From a virus, in IMG/VR virus record IMGVR_UViG_3300017962_000093, positions 1 through 26,527 of that record: a DNA stretch of 26,527 nt. The stretch is one strand, 5' to 3'. Position numbers and translations under genes: made by a program. This document shows positions 1 through 7,267 of this stretch, piece by piece. Position 1 is the stretch's first letter. The number at the start of each line of letters is the position of its first letter. The notes under the pieces were generated by a model, which did no database searches, was not told the origin of the DNA, and saw only the letters and a program-made list of their open reading frames with translations.

Positions 1-40
1 CGCTCATAAAGTTTTTTACAGTTAGATCTTTAATCAGCAT
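1..40 (-). CDS. gp46: gp46 recombination endonuclease ATPase subunit, N-terminal fragment
   Basis: Only the first 13 codons lie in the window, read leftward from ATG at 40: MLIKDLTVKNFMS. The KNFMS end matches the opening strand of gp46/SbcC/Rad50-type ATPases, which usually read 'l..l...NFmSvG' just before the Walker A loop; the loop itself lies outside the window. The ATG follows the gp47 stop codon by three bases, and an ACGAG element ten bases upstream may be its ribosome binding site. The gp47-gp46 order is standard in T4-like phages, where the two subunits form an SbcCD/Mre11-Rad50-like nuclease for recombination-dependent replication and host DNA breakdown. The identification rests on 13 residues plus gene order. 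Confidence 0.72.
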   Translation of the reverse strand, partial: MLIKDLTVKNFMS

Positions 41-43
41 ATC

Positions 44-1048
44 TTATAACTCGTTATAAATGTTTAGCAGTGTTTGTTTGTTATAGTTTTCACTTTCGAT
101 TGCGTTGATTTCTTCTGCTACAATCTGGTCAACACTTTCAAACTTGGTAATGTCAATGTCGGTATTAATTTGATCGTCTTGTAAACTTGGAATAAGCGTA
201 ATTTCCCTACAGTTGTACTGACGCATAAATTCTTCTTTGATAAAACTTGCTTCTTCGTAACTAATATTAATATCAAGTGTTACACGAAGATACATTTTAT
301 CTTTCATCAATGTATCTTTTTGATCAATTAGTTGACTTAATTTTACAGTCCTATACTTAGGACAGTTTTCCCAGTCAAGATATTGAGGATCTCCTCCGTG
401 TTCGAGAATCATCATTCCCCTTTTATCGTCCCAAGCATCTGCATAGTTGTGAGGAAATGCATTACCGATATAGGTTACATTACCTTGTGTTTGGCGTTTA
501 TGGAAATGTCCGCTGAACACATACTCTTGATGTACAAAATGTTTTGAATCCAACTCTCCAGTTTCTGGCATTTGTACCATAGCGTTCATATAAAAGTTTG
601 GCAATTCAAAGTGCCCAAACATATATTTGCTTTTAATTTTTGGAATTTGTTTCCATTCTTCTCCTACAAGCCACGGAATCATAGTGCTGTCACCGATTGT
701 TGTAATTTCATTTACTACTGTAATACCGTCGATATGTTTTGCATATTCTACTGAATGAATATCTCTTTTGTCTTTGTAATATAAATCGTGGTTGCCAGGA
801 AAGTAAAAGAACTGTTCAAATGATTTTCCAAGTTTTTCAAGACAACGAATTGAATAATCCATTGTAACAACATTTAGATTATTTCTATTATGATGCCAGT
901 CACCCATAAAGATGCCTGTTTCACAACCATTTGCTTTGGCTTGCTCTATATACCAATCAATAAATTCTTCACAGTCTTCATTATGGACTTTTGAATTAGA
1001 TTTTAATCCAAAGTGAATGTCTGTGAATACTGCACATTTTTTAAACAA
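44..1048 (-). CDS. gp47: gp47 recombination endonuclease subunit (SbcD/Mre11-like metallophosphoesterase)
   Basis: This 334-residue protein carries the full metallophosphoesterase motif set in order: D10-x-H12, GD at 49-50, GNHD at 85-88, GHFE at 145-148 and GHFHKRQ at 180-186. These residues bind the two catalytic metal ions in Mre11/SbcD nucleases. The length matches T4 gp47 (339 residues). With gp46 it should form the nuclease-ATPase complex that resects DNA ends during recombination-dependent replication. The start appears to be TTG at 1048: the in-frame codons beside it contain no ATG, the nearby ATG is out of frame, and CGAGG (1060-1056) sits seven bases upstream. ATT at 1054 is a weaker alternative. 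It has its own upstream promoter and is followed after three bases by gp46. Confidence 0.93.
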   Translation of the reverse strand: MFKKCAVFTDIHFGLKSNSKVHNEDCEEFIDWYIEQAKANGCETGIFMGDWHHNRNNLNVVTMDYSIRCLEKLGKSFEQFFYFPGNHDLYYKDKRDIHSVEYAKHIDGITVVNEITTIGDSTMIPWLVGEEWKQIPKIKSKYMFGHFELPNFYMNAMVQMPETGELDSKHFVHQEYVFSGHFHKRQTQGNVTYIGNAFPHNYADAWDDKRGMMILEHGGDPQYLDWENCPKYRTVKLSQLIDQKDTLMKDKMYLRVTLDINISYEEASFIKEEFMRQYNCREITLIPSLQDDQINTDIDITKFESVDQIVAEEINAIESENYNKQTLLNIYNEL

Positions 1049-1077
1049 AACAATACCTCGATGTAATTCTATTCATA

Positions 1078-1106
1078 ATTGTACAACAAAAAGTTTTATA
1101 AGTCAA
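1078..1106 (-). promoter_or_regulatory. Sigma-70-type promoter for gp47/gp46
   Basis: On the minus strand, TTGACT (1106-1101) and TACAAT (1083-1078) are separated by exactly 17 bases. This is one mismatch from consensus at each box. The predicted transcript start, near 1071, gives a leader of about 23 bases that contains the CGAGG site before the TTG start of gp47. The promoter sits in the 62-base gap after gp55. It would let gp47/gp46 be transcribed by the host holoenzyme independently of gp55. Confidence 0.62.
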
Positions 1107-1110
1107 GAAC

Positions 1111-1944
1111 TTATTCACCTTTTGCCATTTTTGCTCTTTGCTCTTCGACTTGACGTTCCCATTCTCCCTGACTCTGTCTTGTATAACTTGGAGTCATATC
1201 GTTCATTTCAAGGATATCATCTCTAATATTTTGATTGCGTTTTTCAATATTAATCACACGTACAAATGAGTTAGTAACTGCGGCAGTATAATATGCAAAT
1301 GGGTTTTGACTTTTAGACTCGTCAAATTGTAAACCAATCTGTGCAAGTTGTAGAATTGCCTGTCCACGCATCTCATCGTTGTATGTGTAACCACGAACAT
1401 TACCACGAGTAGCATAACGATCGCACAGTTTCATCCACATACGAGCAAGTTTTTCTGTGGCATTGCCACCACTTAGTTCAAAGTATCCGTTTTCCATTCC
1501 ACCTTGCCAATGACTTTTACCCACGCATATTAAATTGTCGTTGTCATCAAATTTAAAATGTTGAAATGGAGGAAAGTTTAACTTGACTCTTTTATCTGCC
1601 TCTGTTTTAGGATTCTTTTTACGTCCTTTTTCTTCAGGAATATGTTCATAAGTCATAATCCTAAAAATTAATTCATCTTTAGCAATTTTTCTATAATCTA
1701 TAGCACAATCTGCTTGTTTTACTTTTTCACCTGCTTCTTTACGTGCGGCATAATCTGCATCACCTAATCTTTTTGCTTTGTTCCTTTTTGCTTCTGCTAT
1801 TGTTCTTACGTTAATTTTGTCTATGCTGGGTAAAATAATATCATATTGATGGTATTCCTTGTCCACAAAACTGCAAAAACTGTTTTTTGACTTGTGGATC
1901 TCCAATAATAGGTCCTTGTTGTTCAGATAGTTTACTCTTTTCAC
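1111..1944 (-). CDS. gp55: gp55 RNA polymerase sigma factor for late transcription
   Basis: This 277-residue reading frame encodes a sigma-70 region 2-like segment at about 184-247 (GYTYNDEMRGQAIL, then a KSQNPFAYYT motif and a helix rich in basic residues). That is the recognisable core of T4-family gp55. In T4, gp55 replaces the host sigma factor and, with gp33 and the sliding clamp gp45, directs polymerase to promoters that consist only of a TATAAATA box. Such boxes occur four times in this window, before baseplate genes. T4 gp55 has 185 residues, so this form has a longer basic, charged N-terminal half. The listed start is GTG at 1944 with GGAG seven bases upstream. However, the first 30 or so codons end in A/T much less often than is normal here, and the overlapping frame from ATG 1957 looks more natural, so the true N-terminus may be different. 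Confidence 0.85.
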   Translation of the reverse strand: MKRVNYLNNKDLLLEIHKSKNSFCSFVDKEYHQYDIILPSIDKINVRTIAEAKRNKAKRLGDADYAARKEAGEKVKQADCAIDYRKIAKDELIFRIMTYEHIPEEKGRKKNPKTEADKRVKLNFPPFQHFKFDDNDNLICVGKSHWQGGMENGYFELSGGNATEKLARMWMKLCDRYATRGNVRGYTYNDEMRGQAILQLAQIGLQFDESKSQNPFAYYTAAVTNSFVRVINIEKRNQNIRDDILEMNDMTPSYTRQSQGEWERQVEEQRAKMAKGE

Positions 1945-1957
1945 ACTTTTTCTCCAT
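1841..1957 (-). CDS. Overlapping 38-codon frame, possible true start of gp55 or a short leader peptide
   Basis: ATG at 1957, preceded by AAGGA with a six-base spacer, opens a frame ending at TGA 1843-1841. It overlaps the 5' end of the gp55 frame, one base out of phase. Its middle reads GPIIGDPQVKKQF. Over the same interval, 23 of 27 codons end in A or T in this frame, against 12 of 27 in the GTG frame. That is the phage's normal bias and suggests that this frame is the one translated. Joining it to the sigma domain needs a +1 (or -2) shift between about 1888 and 1841. Candidate sites are the A6 run (minus strand, 1888-1883) and the ATA-TGA end. It may also be an independent leader peptide, or the result of an indel or sequencing error. 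Confidence 0.4.
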   Translation of the reverse strand: MEKKCEKSKLSEQQGPIIGDPQVKKQFLQFCGQGIPSI

Positions 1958-1968
1958 TTATAGTCCTT

Positions 1969-1997
1969 ATTATAATATACTCTGATAATTTTGTCAA
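1969..1997 (-). promoter_or_regulatory. Consensus sigma-70 promoter for gp55
   Basis: The minus strand carries a perfect TTGACA (1997-1992) and a perfect TATAAT (1974-1969) with a 17-base spacer. Transcription should start near 1962. That leaves almost no leader before ATG 1957, but about 18 bases before GTG 1944. The -35 box overlaps the last two bases of the space used by the rightward late promoter box (1996-2003). The exact match to the bacterial consensus implies strong use of unmodified host polymerase. Confidence 0.72.
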
Positions 1998-2003
1998 TAA
2001 ATA
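1996..2003 (+). promoter_or_regulatory. T4-type late promoter box upstream of gp48
   Basis: AATAAATA followed by C is one mismatch from the T4 late consensus TATAAATA. It sits 22 bases before the gp48 ATG. The downstream stretch contains TAACGAGG, which is also found behind the gp6 box and should serve as the ribosome binding site. No -35 element is expected for gp55-dependent promoters. Confidence 0.75.
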
Positions 2004-2025
2004 CTTGTAACGAGGATTACCAATT

Positions 2026-2895
2026 ATGACAGACACATTTGACTTTAATGAATTCAAAACACCTATAACAACAGGTGACATAATCGATACGACCAAAGAC
2101 TTAGCCTCGCAAACTGTTGACATTCTACAAGAAGGTGGTAAAGGATTTATGAAAGCAATTAGATCCAGAACAATTCCAACAGATGGAGAACCACCAGCAC
2201 TTGAAGTTAGCACAGCATCTTGGTCACAAGATCCTAATTCAAAGGATTGGAGAGTCAAATTAAGTGTACCTCCGATTAAATCTTTTCTTGAAAGTCCCTA
2301 TATTAAGAGATTGATTGACAGTACAGGAGGACTTTGTTTTCCATATACGCCTACAATTATTATGTCTCATCAAGCAAGTTACAACGCAATTACGCCAGTA
2401 CATAGTAATTATCCGTTCTTTGCTTATCAGAATTCAAGTGTGGACGCAATGACACTGACAGGTCAGTTTGTTGTACAAAATTCATTAGAAGGCGAGTATT
2501 GGGTAGCAATGCTACATTATTTGCGTTCAATTACAAAAATGTTTTACGGTGAAACATCAAATCAAGGATCACCTCCACCAATTGTAAAATTAAACGGTTA
2601 TGGAGATTATGTATTCAAAGATGTTCCGGTTATTGTAACAAACTTTACAATTGATATGCCAACCGATGTTGACTATCTTGCAGTGGATCTTGATTTCGGA
2701 TTTAATTCTCCTGATTTGAATGCAAATAAAATATTAGGAGGTACTGACAGAGGAAGAATTGCTTATGTTCCTGTAGAAAGTCAAGTCACTGTGTCACTAC
2801 AGCCTATATACTCAAGAAGCAGAGTTGAACAGTTTAGTTTAGACAAATTTGTTAAAGGCCAATATCTTGGCAGTGGCAATAAAGGATTCATCTAA
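2026..2895 (+). CDS. gp48: gp48 baseplate tail tube cap protein
   Basis: This 289-residue protein is recognised by its conserved core, including SPYIKRLIDSTGG, a tract of aromatic and proline residues around HSNYPFFAYQNS, and the C-terminal FSLDKFVKGQYL. I know these as features of the gp48 family in T4-like marine phages. In T4, gp48 and its relative gp54 sit on top of the hub and start tail tube polymerisation; both share a fold with the tube protein. The N-terminal 50 or so residues look flexible. Transcription should come from the late box 22 bases upstream. The gene overlaps gp53 by one base (TAATG), so the two are probably translationally coupled. No separate gp54 is seen in the window, so this call cannot fully exclude gp54. 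Confidence 0.82.
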   Translation: MTDTFDFNEFKTPITTGDIIDTTKDLASQTVDILQEGGKGFMKAIRSRTIPTDGEPPALEVSTASWSQDPNSKDWRVKLSVPPIKSFLESPYIKRLIDSTGGLCFPYTPTIIMSHQASYNAITPVHSNYPFFAYQNSSVDAMTLTGQFVVQNSLEGEYWVAMLHYLRSITKMFYGETSNQGSPPPIVKLNGYGDYVFKDVPVIVTNFTIDMPTDVDYLAVDLDFGFNSPDLNANKILGGTDRGRIAYVPVESQVTVSLQPIYSRSRVEQFSLDKFVKGQYLGSGNKGFI

Positions 2896-3188
2896 TGTCA
2901 AATAATTCACCTTGGGGTAAGACAAGACTTGTTAGAAGAGAATACTTAGATATTTTAAGAATACGTCCTGTTCCTGAATCAGGAGACGATGTAGTTTATG
3001 AAATTGAACCACAGTATCATCAACGTCCAGATTTATTAGCATATGATATGTATGGTGATCCTAAGTTATGGTGGGTTTTTACACAACGCAACATGGATAC
3101 ACTAAAAGATCCAGTATATGATTTTAGGGCAGGATTAGAAATTTATGTACCAAAGGGCAGTAAATTAAGACAGTTGCTGGGAGAATAG
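2895..3188 (+). CDS. gp53: gp53 baseplate wedge protein
   Basis: This short 97-residue protein carries the gp53 signature: RPDLLAYD at 44-51, GDPKLWWVF at 54-62, QRN at 64-66, and a G-x-x-IYVPKG strand near 80-88. gp53 joins neighbouring wedges and closes the baseplate ring around the hub. T4 gp53 has 196 residues, so this is a compact form with only the core, which resembles a LysM-like fold. It starts inside the stop codon of gp48; AAGGA at 2882-2886 lies eight bases before its ATG. The next gene begins three bases after its TAG stop. Confidence 0.9.
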   Translation: MSNNSPWGKTRLVRREYLDILRIRPVPESGDDVVYEIEPQYHQRPDLLAYDMYGDPKLWWVFTQRNMDTLKDPVYDFRAGLEIYVPKGSKLRQLLGE

Positions 3189-3191
3189 ATA

Positions 3192-5774
3192 ATGGCAAAA
3201 CCGTTAGCACCCCCAGGTAGAAGCGTAGATCCAACAGCGTTAATTAAAGAGTATATTGATGAAAACAAAGACGACTTAAATGTTGATGCAAATCAATTTA
3301 CTGATGGCGACTATGGTCCAGGAACACAAGATAGTTCAGACATTGACACTAATGCAACTAAAACAGAAGTTAAAGCCAACGAAGACAAAGCAGTTGAAAA
3401 AGAAGAAGAGCCACCTAAAAAAGTAAAAGTAGATCCACAAGAAATTGCTTATACCGCAGACGGCAGAGTTTTAAATTTACCTTTGCCTAATGTATTAAGA
3501 CAGTTTGCAAGTTACAATTATAAAATTGGAATGTATGCATTGACCAATGCAGAAATAAACGATCCAGATAACACATATAGAATTAGACGTCCTTCAATTG
3601 CAATACTACAAAGCGGCGGCGGACTTGGCGACAGTAAAACATTAACAGCATATGAGTCTTCTGGTAAAAAAGTAGAATTCTTTTGTGATTCTTTAGAAGT
3701 AGAAGCATTAATTTCTCCAAGTAGAAGAAAAGGAACAACTAATGCTGTTGGTTTTAGACTTGAAATTACAGAGCCTTACAGTATGGGATTGTTCTTACAA
3801 GCATTACAGATTGGAGCATATCAAGCAGGACATCAAAATTATTTAGAAGCACCATTTCTTTTAACATTAGATTTTGTTGGCTGGGACAATGATGGTAATC
3901 CTAAACTTGTACCAGAAGCAACTAAACTTTTACCATTTAAACTTGTTGGTAGTGGTTTAGAAGTTAACAATGGTGGAAGTCAATATGTTGTTGAAGGTGT
4001 TGCATACAATGAAGGAGCATTGAAAGATGCTACACAATCCATACCCTGTGATGTAACATTGGTTGGAAGAACACTTGAAGAAATATTTCAAAGTAGTCCA
4101 AAAAGTTTATCAAGTGCATTAAATCAGTATTATGGAAAAAGAGCAATTGAACAGCAGATTACTACAGCAGATCAATATTTTGTAGTATTTCCTAAAACCC
4201 GTGCAACCAAAGGAAATTTATCAGGCGGTGCAAGTGACGGCGGTGCCGGTGCAACAACTGCCAGTGGCGGTGTTAACACTGTAAGTGTTAGTACTAATAC
4301 CGCACAGAGAAAACAACAAAGTGTAGCAGAGATTCAAGAATATTATAAAATGATCAAAGATGGAGAAGTACCTGAAGACTTTAATGAATATTATATAGAA
4401 ACCTTGGTTTCACAATCTCCGTTAGGACAAGAAATTACAGATAAACAAACAGGTAAAGCAAATGCAAACGAAATAGGATTAAGCACTGTGTTTGATCTCG
4501 AACGACTTGGAAGTACCAATCAACCCTTTGGTGATGCAAAATTTACTTGGGACAAAGAACTAAATGTTTGGTCAAGATCCGGAGGACAAATGCAACTATC
4601 TCCAGGATTAGGTGAAATTAAATTTACACAGGGTACAAGAATCCAAGACATAATTGAAGAACTTGTAACTATTTCAGAGTATGGACGCAGTATTGTTAGC
4701 CAACCAAGTGACAGCAAAGGCTTTAAAAAATGGTTTAAGATTGACACACAAGTTTTTAATATTACAGATCCTGCAACAGAAAAGAAACAAGGTACACCAC
4801 CTAAAATCTATGTTTTTAGAATTATGCCATATCTTGTAAATGAAGCAAAATTTTTATCACCTGATAAAATACCGTATGGTATAGCCGCGTTGAAACAACA
4901 GGTTTGTAAAGAATACAATTATATCTATAGCGGCAAAAATGAAGATATTCTTAGTTTTAATATTAACTTGGATAATACATTCTTTAAAAGTATTTCACCG
5001 GGTGTGCTTCCTAAACTTAATGTTGAAGAAGGTAAAGACGCCAACGAAAGTCCTGAGACCGTTGTAAAACAAACAGATACAGACAACGAACAAGCAATAT
5101 CAGGCAAAACACAAATGACTACTAATAACAATACTGCCGCGGCTGGTGCTGTTGATATAGATGATATGCGTGTAGAACTTGCACGTAAATTTAATGATGC
5201 TATTGTAAATTCTGATGCAGACTTGTTAACACTTGAAATGGAAATTTGGGGAGACCCGTATTATCTTGCAGATAGCGGAGTAGGCAACTACAATTCAGAA
5301 AACACAGAATTTATTAACATTGATGCTGATGGAAACATTGATTACCAATATGGTGAAGTTGATGTTCTTGTAAACTTTAGAACACCTGTTGATTACAAAG
5401 ACAACGGTCTAATGGGATTCCCAGAAGAAACTGTTGCTGTTGATGCATTTAGTGGTTTGTATCAAGTAATTGCAGTTAAGAATATATTAAACGATGGACA
5501 ATTTAAGCAGACAATTGAATTGGTTCGTAGACCTAATCAATATGTCAAGAAAGAAACTTCACAAGATCCAGAAAAGGGCAATCAAGAAATTAGATTGAAA
5601 GACAATTTAGGCGTAATAGAAACAGCACAGTCAATATCAGAAGACACAGACGGTACTCCTTTCCAAGTTAATGCTGACTCGGTTGTTACGACAGTTCAAC
5701 AAAATAGAATAAAAAGTCAAGACGCAAAAGAAAAAACTGGCGTTGACGAGTTTGGAGGTAATGATTTAATATAA
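3192..5774 (+). CDS. Probable baseplate hub structural protein (gp27 position)
   Basis: This 860-residue protein lies between gp53 and the gp5 spike, where a hub protein would be expected. The N-terminus (about 15-80) is acidic and probably disordered. A beta-rich block follows, with a motif around YSMGLFLQALQIGAYQAGHQ that I associate with large structural proteins of marine T4-like phages. A glycine/serine-rich linker begins near residue 344. The C-terminal part resembles tail hub proteins of the gpD/gp27 kind: LEMEIWGDPYYLADSG from about 679, then GLYQVIAVKNIL and DGQFKQTIELVRR (768-780). The last 80 residues are charged and polar. Start: GGGAG (3179-3183), eight bases before ATG. It overlaps gp5 by one base, supporting co-production with its likely partner. 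Assignment as the gp27 equivalent is inference from position and the C-terminal motif. Confidence 0.62.
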   Translation: MAKPLAPPGRSVDPTALIKEYIDENKDDLNVDANQFTDGDYGPGTQDSSDIDTNATKTEVKANEDKAVEKEEEPPKKVKVDPQEIAYTADGRVLNLPLPNVLRQFASYNYKIGMYALTNAEINDPDNTYRIRRPSIAILQSGGGLGDSKTLTAYESSGKKVEFFCDSLEVEALISPSRRKGTTNAVGFRLEITEPYSMGLFLQALQIGAYQAGHQNYLEAPFLLTLDFVGWDNDGNPKLVPEATKLLPFKLVGSGLEVNNGGSQYVVEGVAYNEGALKDATQSIPCDVTLVGRTLEEIFQSSPKSLSSALNQYYGKRAIEQQITTADQYFVVFPKTRATKGNLSGGASDGGAGATTASGGVNTVSVSTNTAQRKQQSVAEIQEYYKMIKDGEVPEDFNEYYIETLVSQSPLGQEITDKQTGKANANEIGLSTVFDLERLGSTNQPFGDAKFTWDKELNVWSRSGGQMQLSPGLGEIKFTQGTRIQDIIEELVTISEYGRSIVSQPSDSKGFKKWFKIDTQVFNITDPATEKKQGTPPKIYVFRIMPYLVNEAKFLSPDKIPYGIAALKQQVCKEYNYIYSGKNEDILSFNINLDNTFFKSISPGVLPKLNVEEGKDANESPETVVKQTDTDNEQAISGKTQMTTNNNTAAAGAVDIDDMRVELARKFNDAIVNSDADLLTLEMEIWGDPYYLADSGVGNYNSENTEFINIDADGNIDYQYGEVDVLVNFRTPVDYKDNGLMGFPEETVAVDAFSGLYQVIAVKNILNDGQFKQTIELVRRPNQYVKKETSQDPEKGNQEIRLKDNLGVIETAQSISEDTDGTPFQVNADSVVTTVQQNRIKSQDAKEKTGVDEFGGNDLI

Positions 5775-7249
5775 TGGGACAAGATACAAGAACCGCAGGC
5801 AAGGTAGTAAAATTAGATCCAGGTCCTTATATGGCCAAGGTGATAGGTCACCTTGATCCTAATTACATGGGCGCCATAGAAGTTGAACTTGTAAAAATTT
5901 CCTCAAGCAGTAACCAAGGACTTGAAGGACAAACATTTAAAGTACGCTACGGTAGTCCGTTCATTGGACAGACTCCTGCGTCAGCACTTAGTAAAAACAA
6001 AGATTACAAATACACACAACAGGCGTATGGCTTCTGGATGACACCACCAGACATTGGTTCCAGAGTAATTGTTGTGTTTATTGAAGGTCAATCTAACATG
6101 GGATTCTGGATTGCTTGTGTTCAAGACAACTACATTAACTTTTCAATGCCTGACAGGGTAGCAACAAGCCATATTAGTAATCCACCTCAATCAGACGGAA
6201 GTAAAGATAGTATTGCAAACACAGGCAAAGCAGTAGTTGGTGAAATTAACAAAAAGAATCTTGAAGATAACAAGGGTAATGATCCTACAAAGTTTAAAAA
6301 GCCTATAAATGAAAACTGGATGTCGGTATTAGGAATACAGGGGTTATCAAGTGATGGCACAAGAGGTTTAAGTACAGCAAGTGCAAGACGTGAAGTCCCA
6401 AGCATGGTATTTGGTATTTCAACTCCAGGCCCATATGATAAACGTCCTGGCTACGTAAAAGCCAAATACGGTCCTCAAGGAACACAAGCAGACATTCCAT
6501 TCGGCCGACTCGGCGGAACGCATTTTGTAATGGACGACGGTGATGACAAATTTTTAAGAAAAGGTTTCGCGACCAATTCTAAGAAAGAATATGCAAGTGT
6601 AGGCAAAGGCGAAAAAGACGGAATTCCACAGTTACCAGCAAACGAATTAATGCGTATCAGAACACGTACAGGACATCAAATTCTTTTCCATAACACGGAG
6701 GACTTAATACGTATTGATCATGGTAGTGGTAATTCATGGATTGAAATGAGTTCTAATGGTAAAATTGATGTGTATGCAAAAGACTCTATTAGTATACACA
6801 CTGAAAACGATCTTAACATTACTGCTGACAGAGATATCAATATGCAGGCAGGTAGAACATTTAATCTGCTTACAAACTTTGGCATCAACTTAGAAACTAA
6901 AACCTCTATTCAAACACTGGCGTTTTTAGCAACTAATATCACAAGCGGAACAACGTCTAATATCAACAGTGGATTAGGACACTATGAAACTGCACTACAG
7001 ATCCATATGAATGGGCCAGAGGCCGCTAAGACAACTTCGTTGTCCACTCACGTGGTTCCCGGCGCTACCGCTACCGCTATCGCGTCCTTACACAAACGCT
7101 TACCACAGCATGAGCCGTGGGCACACCACGAAAACGTGGATCCGATACAATACACCACTGTACAAACAGACAGAACGAATGATGTTTATATTCCACCGGC
7201 TCCAGACATTGATAATATACCAGATACATTCAAGAAAGAGGGTGCTTAA
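5774..7249 (+). CDS. gp5: gp5-like baseplate central spike (VgrG-like, no lysozyme domain)
   Basis: This 491-residue protein begins with an OB-fold-type domain (about 16-120, with the IGSRVIVVFIEGQ strand). It then has a long middle region, and a C-terminal triangular beta-helix (about 306-385) shown by short alternating repeats such as GKIDVYAKDSISI and DRDINMQAG. This is the gp5/VgrG spike plan. Between the OB fold and the helix, T4 gp5 carries a lysozyme; here the middle segment shows none of the lysozyme signature I would expect, so cell-wall digestion must be done elsewhere or not at all. The end carries HEPW at 446-449 followed by AHHEN, possible metal ligands near the tip. The first codon overlaps the upstream stop; GGAGG (5754-5758) is 15 bases before ATG, unusually far. 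Codons near 7021-7140 are unusually GC-rich. Confidence 0.88.
   Translation: MGQDTRTAGKVVKLDPGPYMAKVIGHLDPNYMGAIEVELVKISSSSNQGLEGQTFKVRYGSPFIGQTPASALSKNKDYKYTQQAYGFWMTPPDIGSRVIVVFIEGQSNMGFWIACVQDNYINFSMPDRVATSHISNPPQSDGSKDSIANTGKAVVGEINKKNLEDNKGNDPTKFKKPINENWMSVLGIQGLSSDGTRGLSTASARREVPSMVFGISTPGPYDKRPGYVKAKYGPQGTQADIPFGRLGGTHFVMDDGDDKFLRKGFATNSKKEYASVGKGEKDGIPQLPANELMRIRTRTGHQILFHNTEDLIRIDHGSGNSWIEMSSNGKIDVYAKDSISIHTENDLNITADRDINMQAGRTFNLLTNFGINLETKTSIQTLAFLATNITSGTTSNINSGLGHYETALQIHMNGPEAAKTTSLSTHVVPGATATAIASLHKRLPQHEPWAHHENVDPIQYTTVQTDRTNDVYIPPAPDIDNIPDTFKKEGA
7021..7140 (+). other. GC-rich island inside the gp5 gene
   Basis: I count 70 G or C among these 120 bases (58 percent), far above the neighbouring sequence. 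The codons used (GCC, TCC, CCC, GGC, GCG, CGC, CCG) are rare in the rest of the window. The segment encodes the Ala/Thr-rich stretch after the beta-helix and the HEPW motif. The reading frame remains open throughout. Confidence 0.8.
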
Positions 7250-7254
7250 CAGCA

Positions 7255-7262
7255 TATAAATA
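7255..7262 (+). promoter_or_regulatory. Perfect T4-type late promoter box upstream of gp25
   Basis: TATAAATA, an exact match to the T4 late consensus, ends only five bases before the gp25 ATG. With the usual distance from box to start point, the transcript would begin at or next to the ATG. A leaderless message is therefore possible. The box lies just after the gp5 stop codon. Confidence 0.72.
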
Positions 7263-7267
7263 TTGAT

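Noticed and set aside
55-62. TATAAATG resembling a late promoter box on the plus strand
   Set aside because: It lies inside the 3' end of gp47 on the opposite strand, has no plus-strand gene behind it, and its last base does not match.
1941-2258. Minus-strand open frame of 105 codons across the divergent region
   Set aside because: It runs antisense to gp48, has cysteine- and serine-rich low-quality translation, and overlaps the promoter region; gp48 is clearly the real gene.
7011-7259. Plus-strand 82-codon frame overlapping the end of gp5
   Set aside because: The translation is rich in Arg/Leu/His and resembles nothing known; it exists because the GC-rich patch lacks stop codons in that frame.
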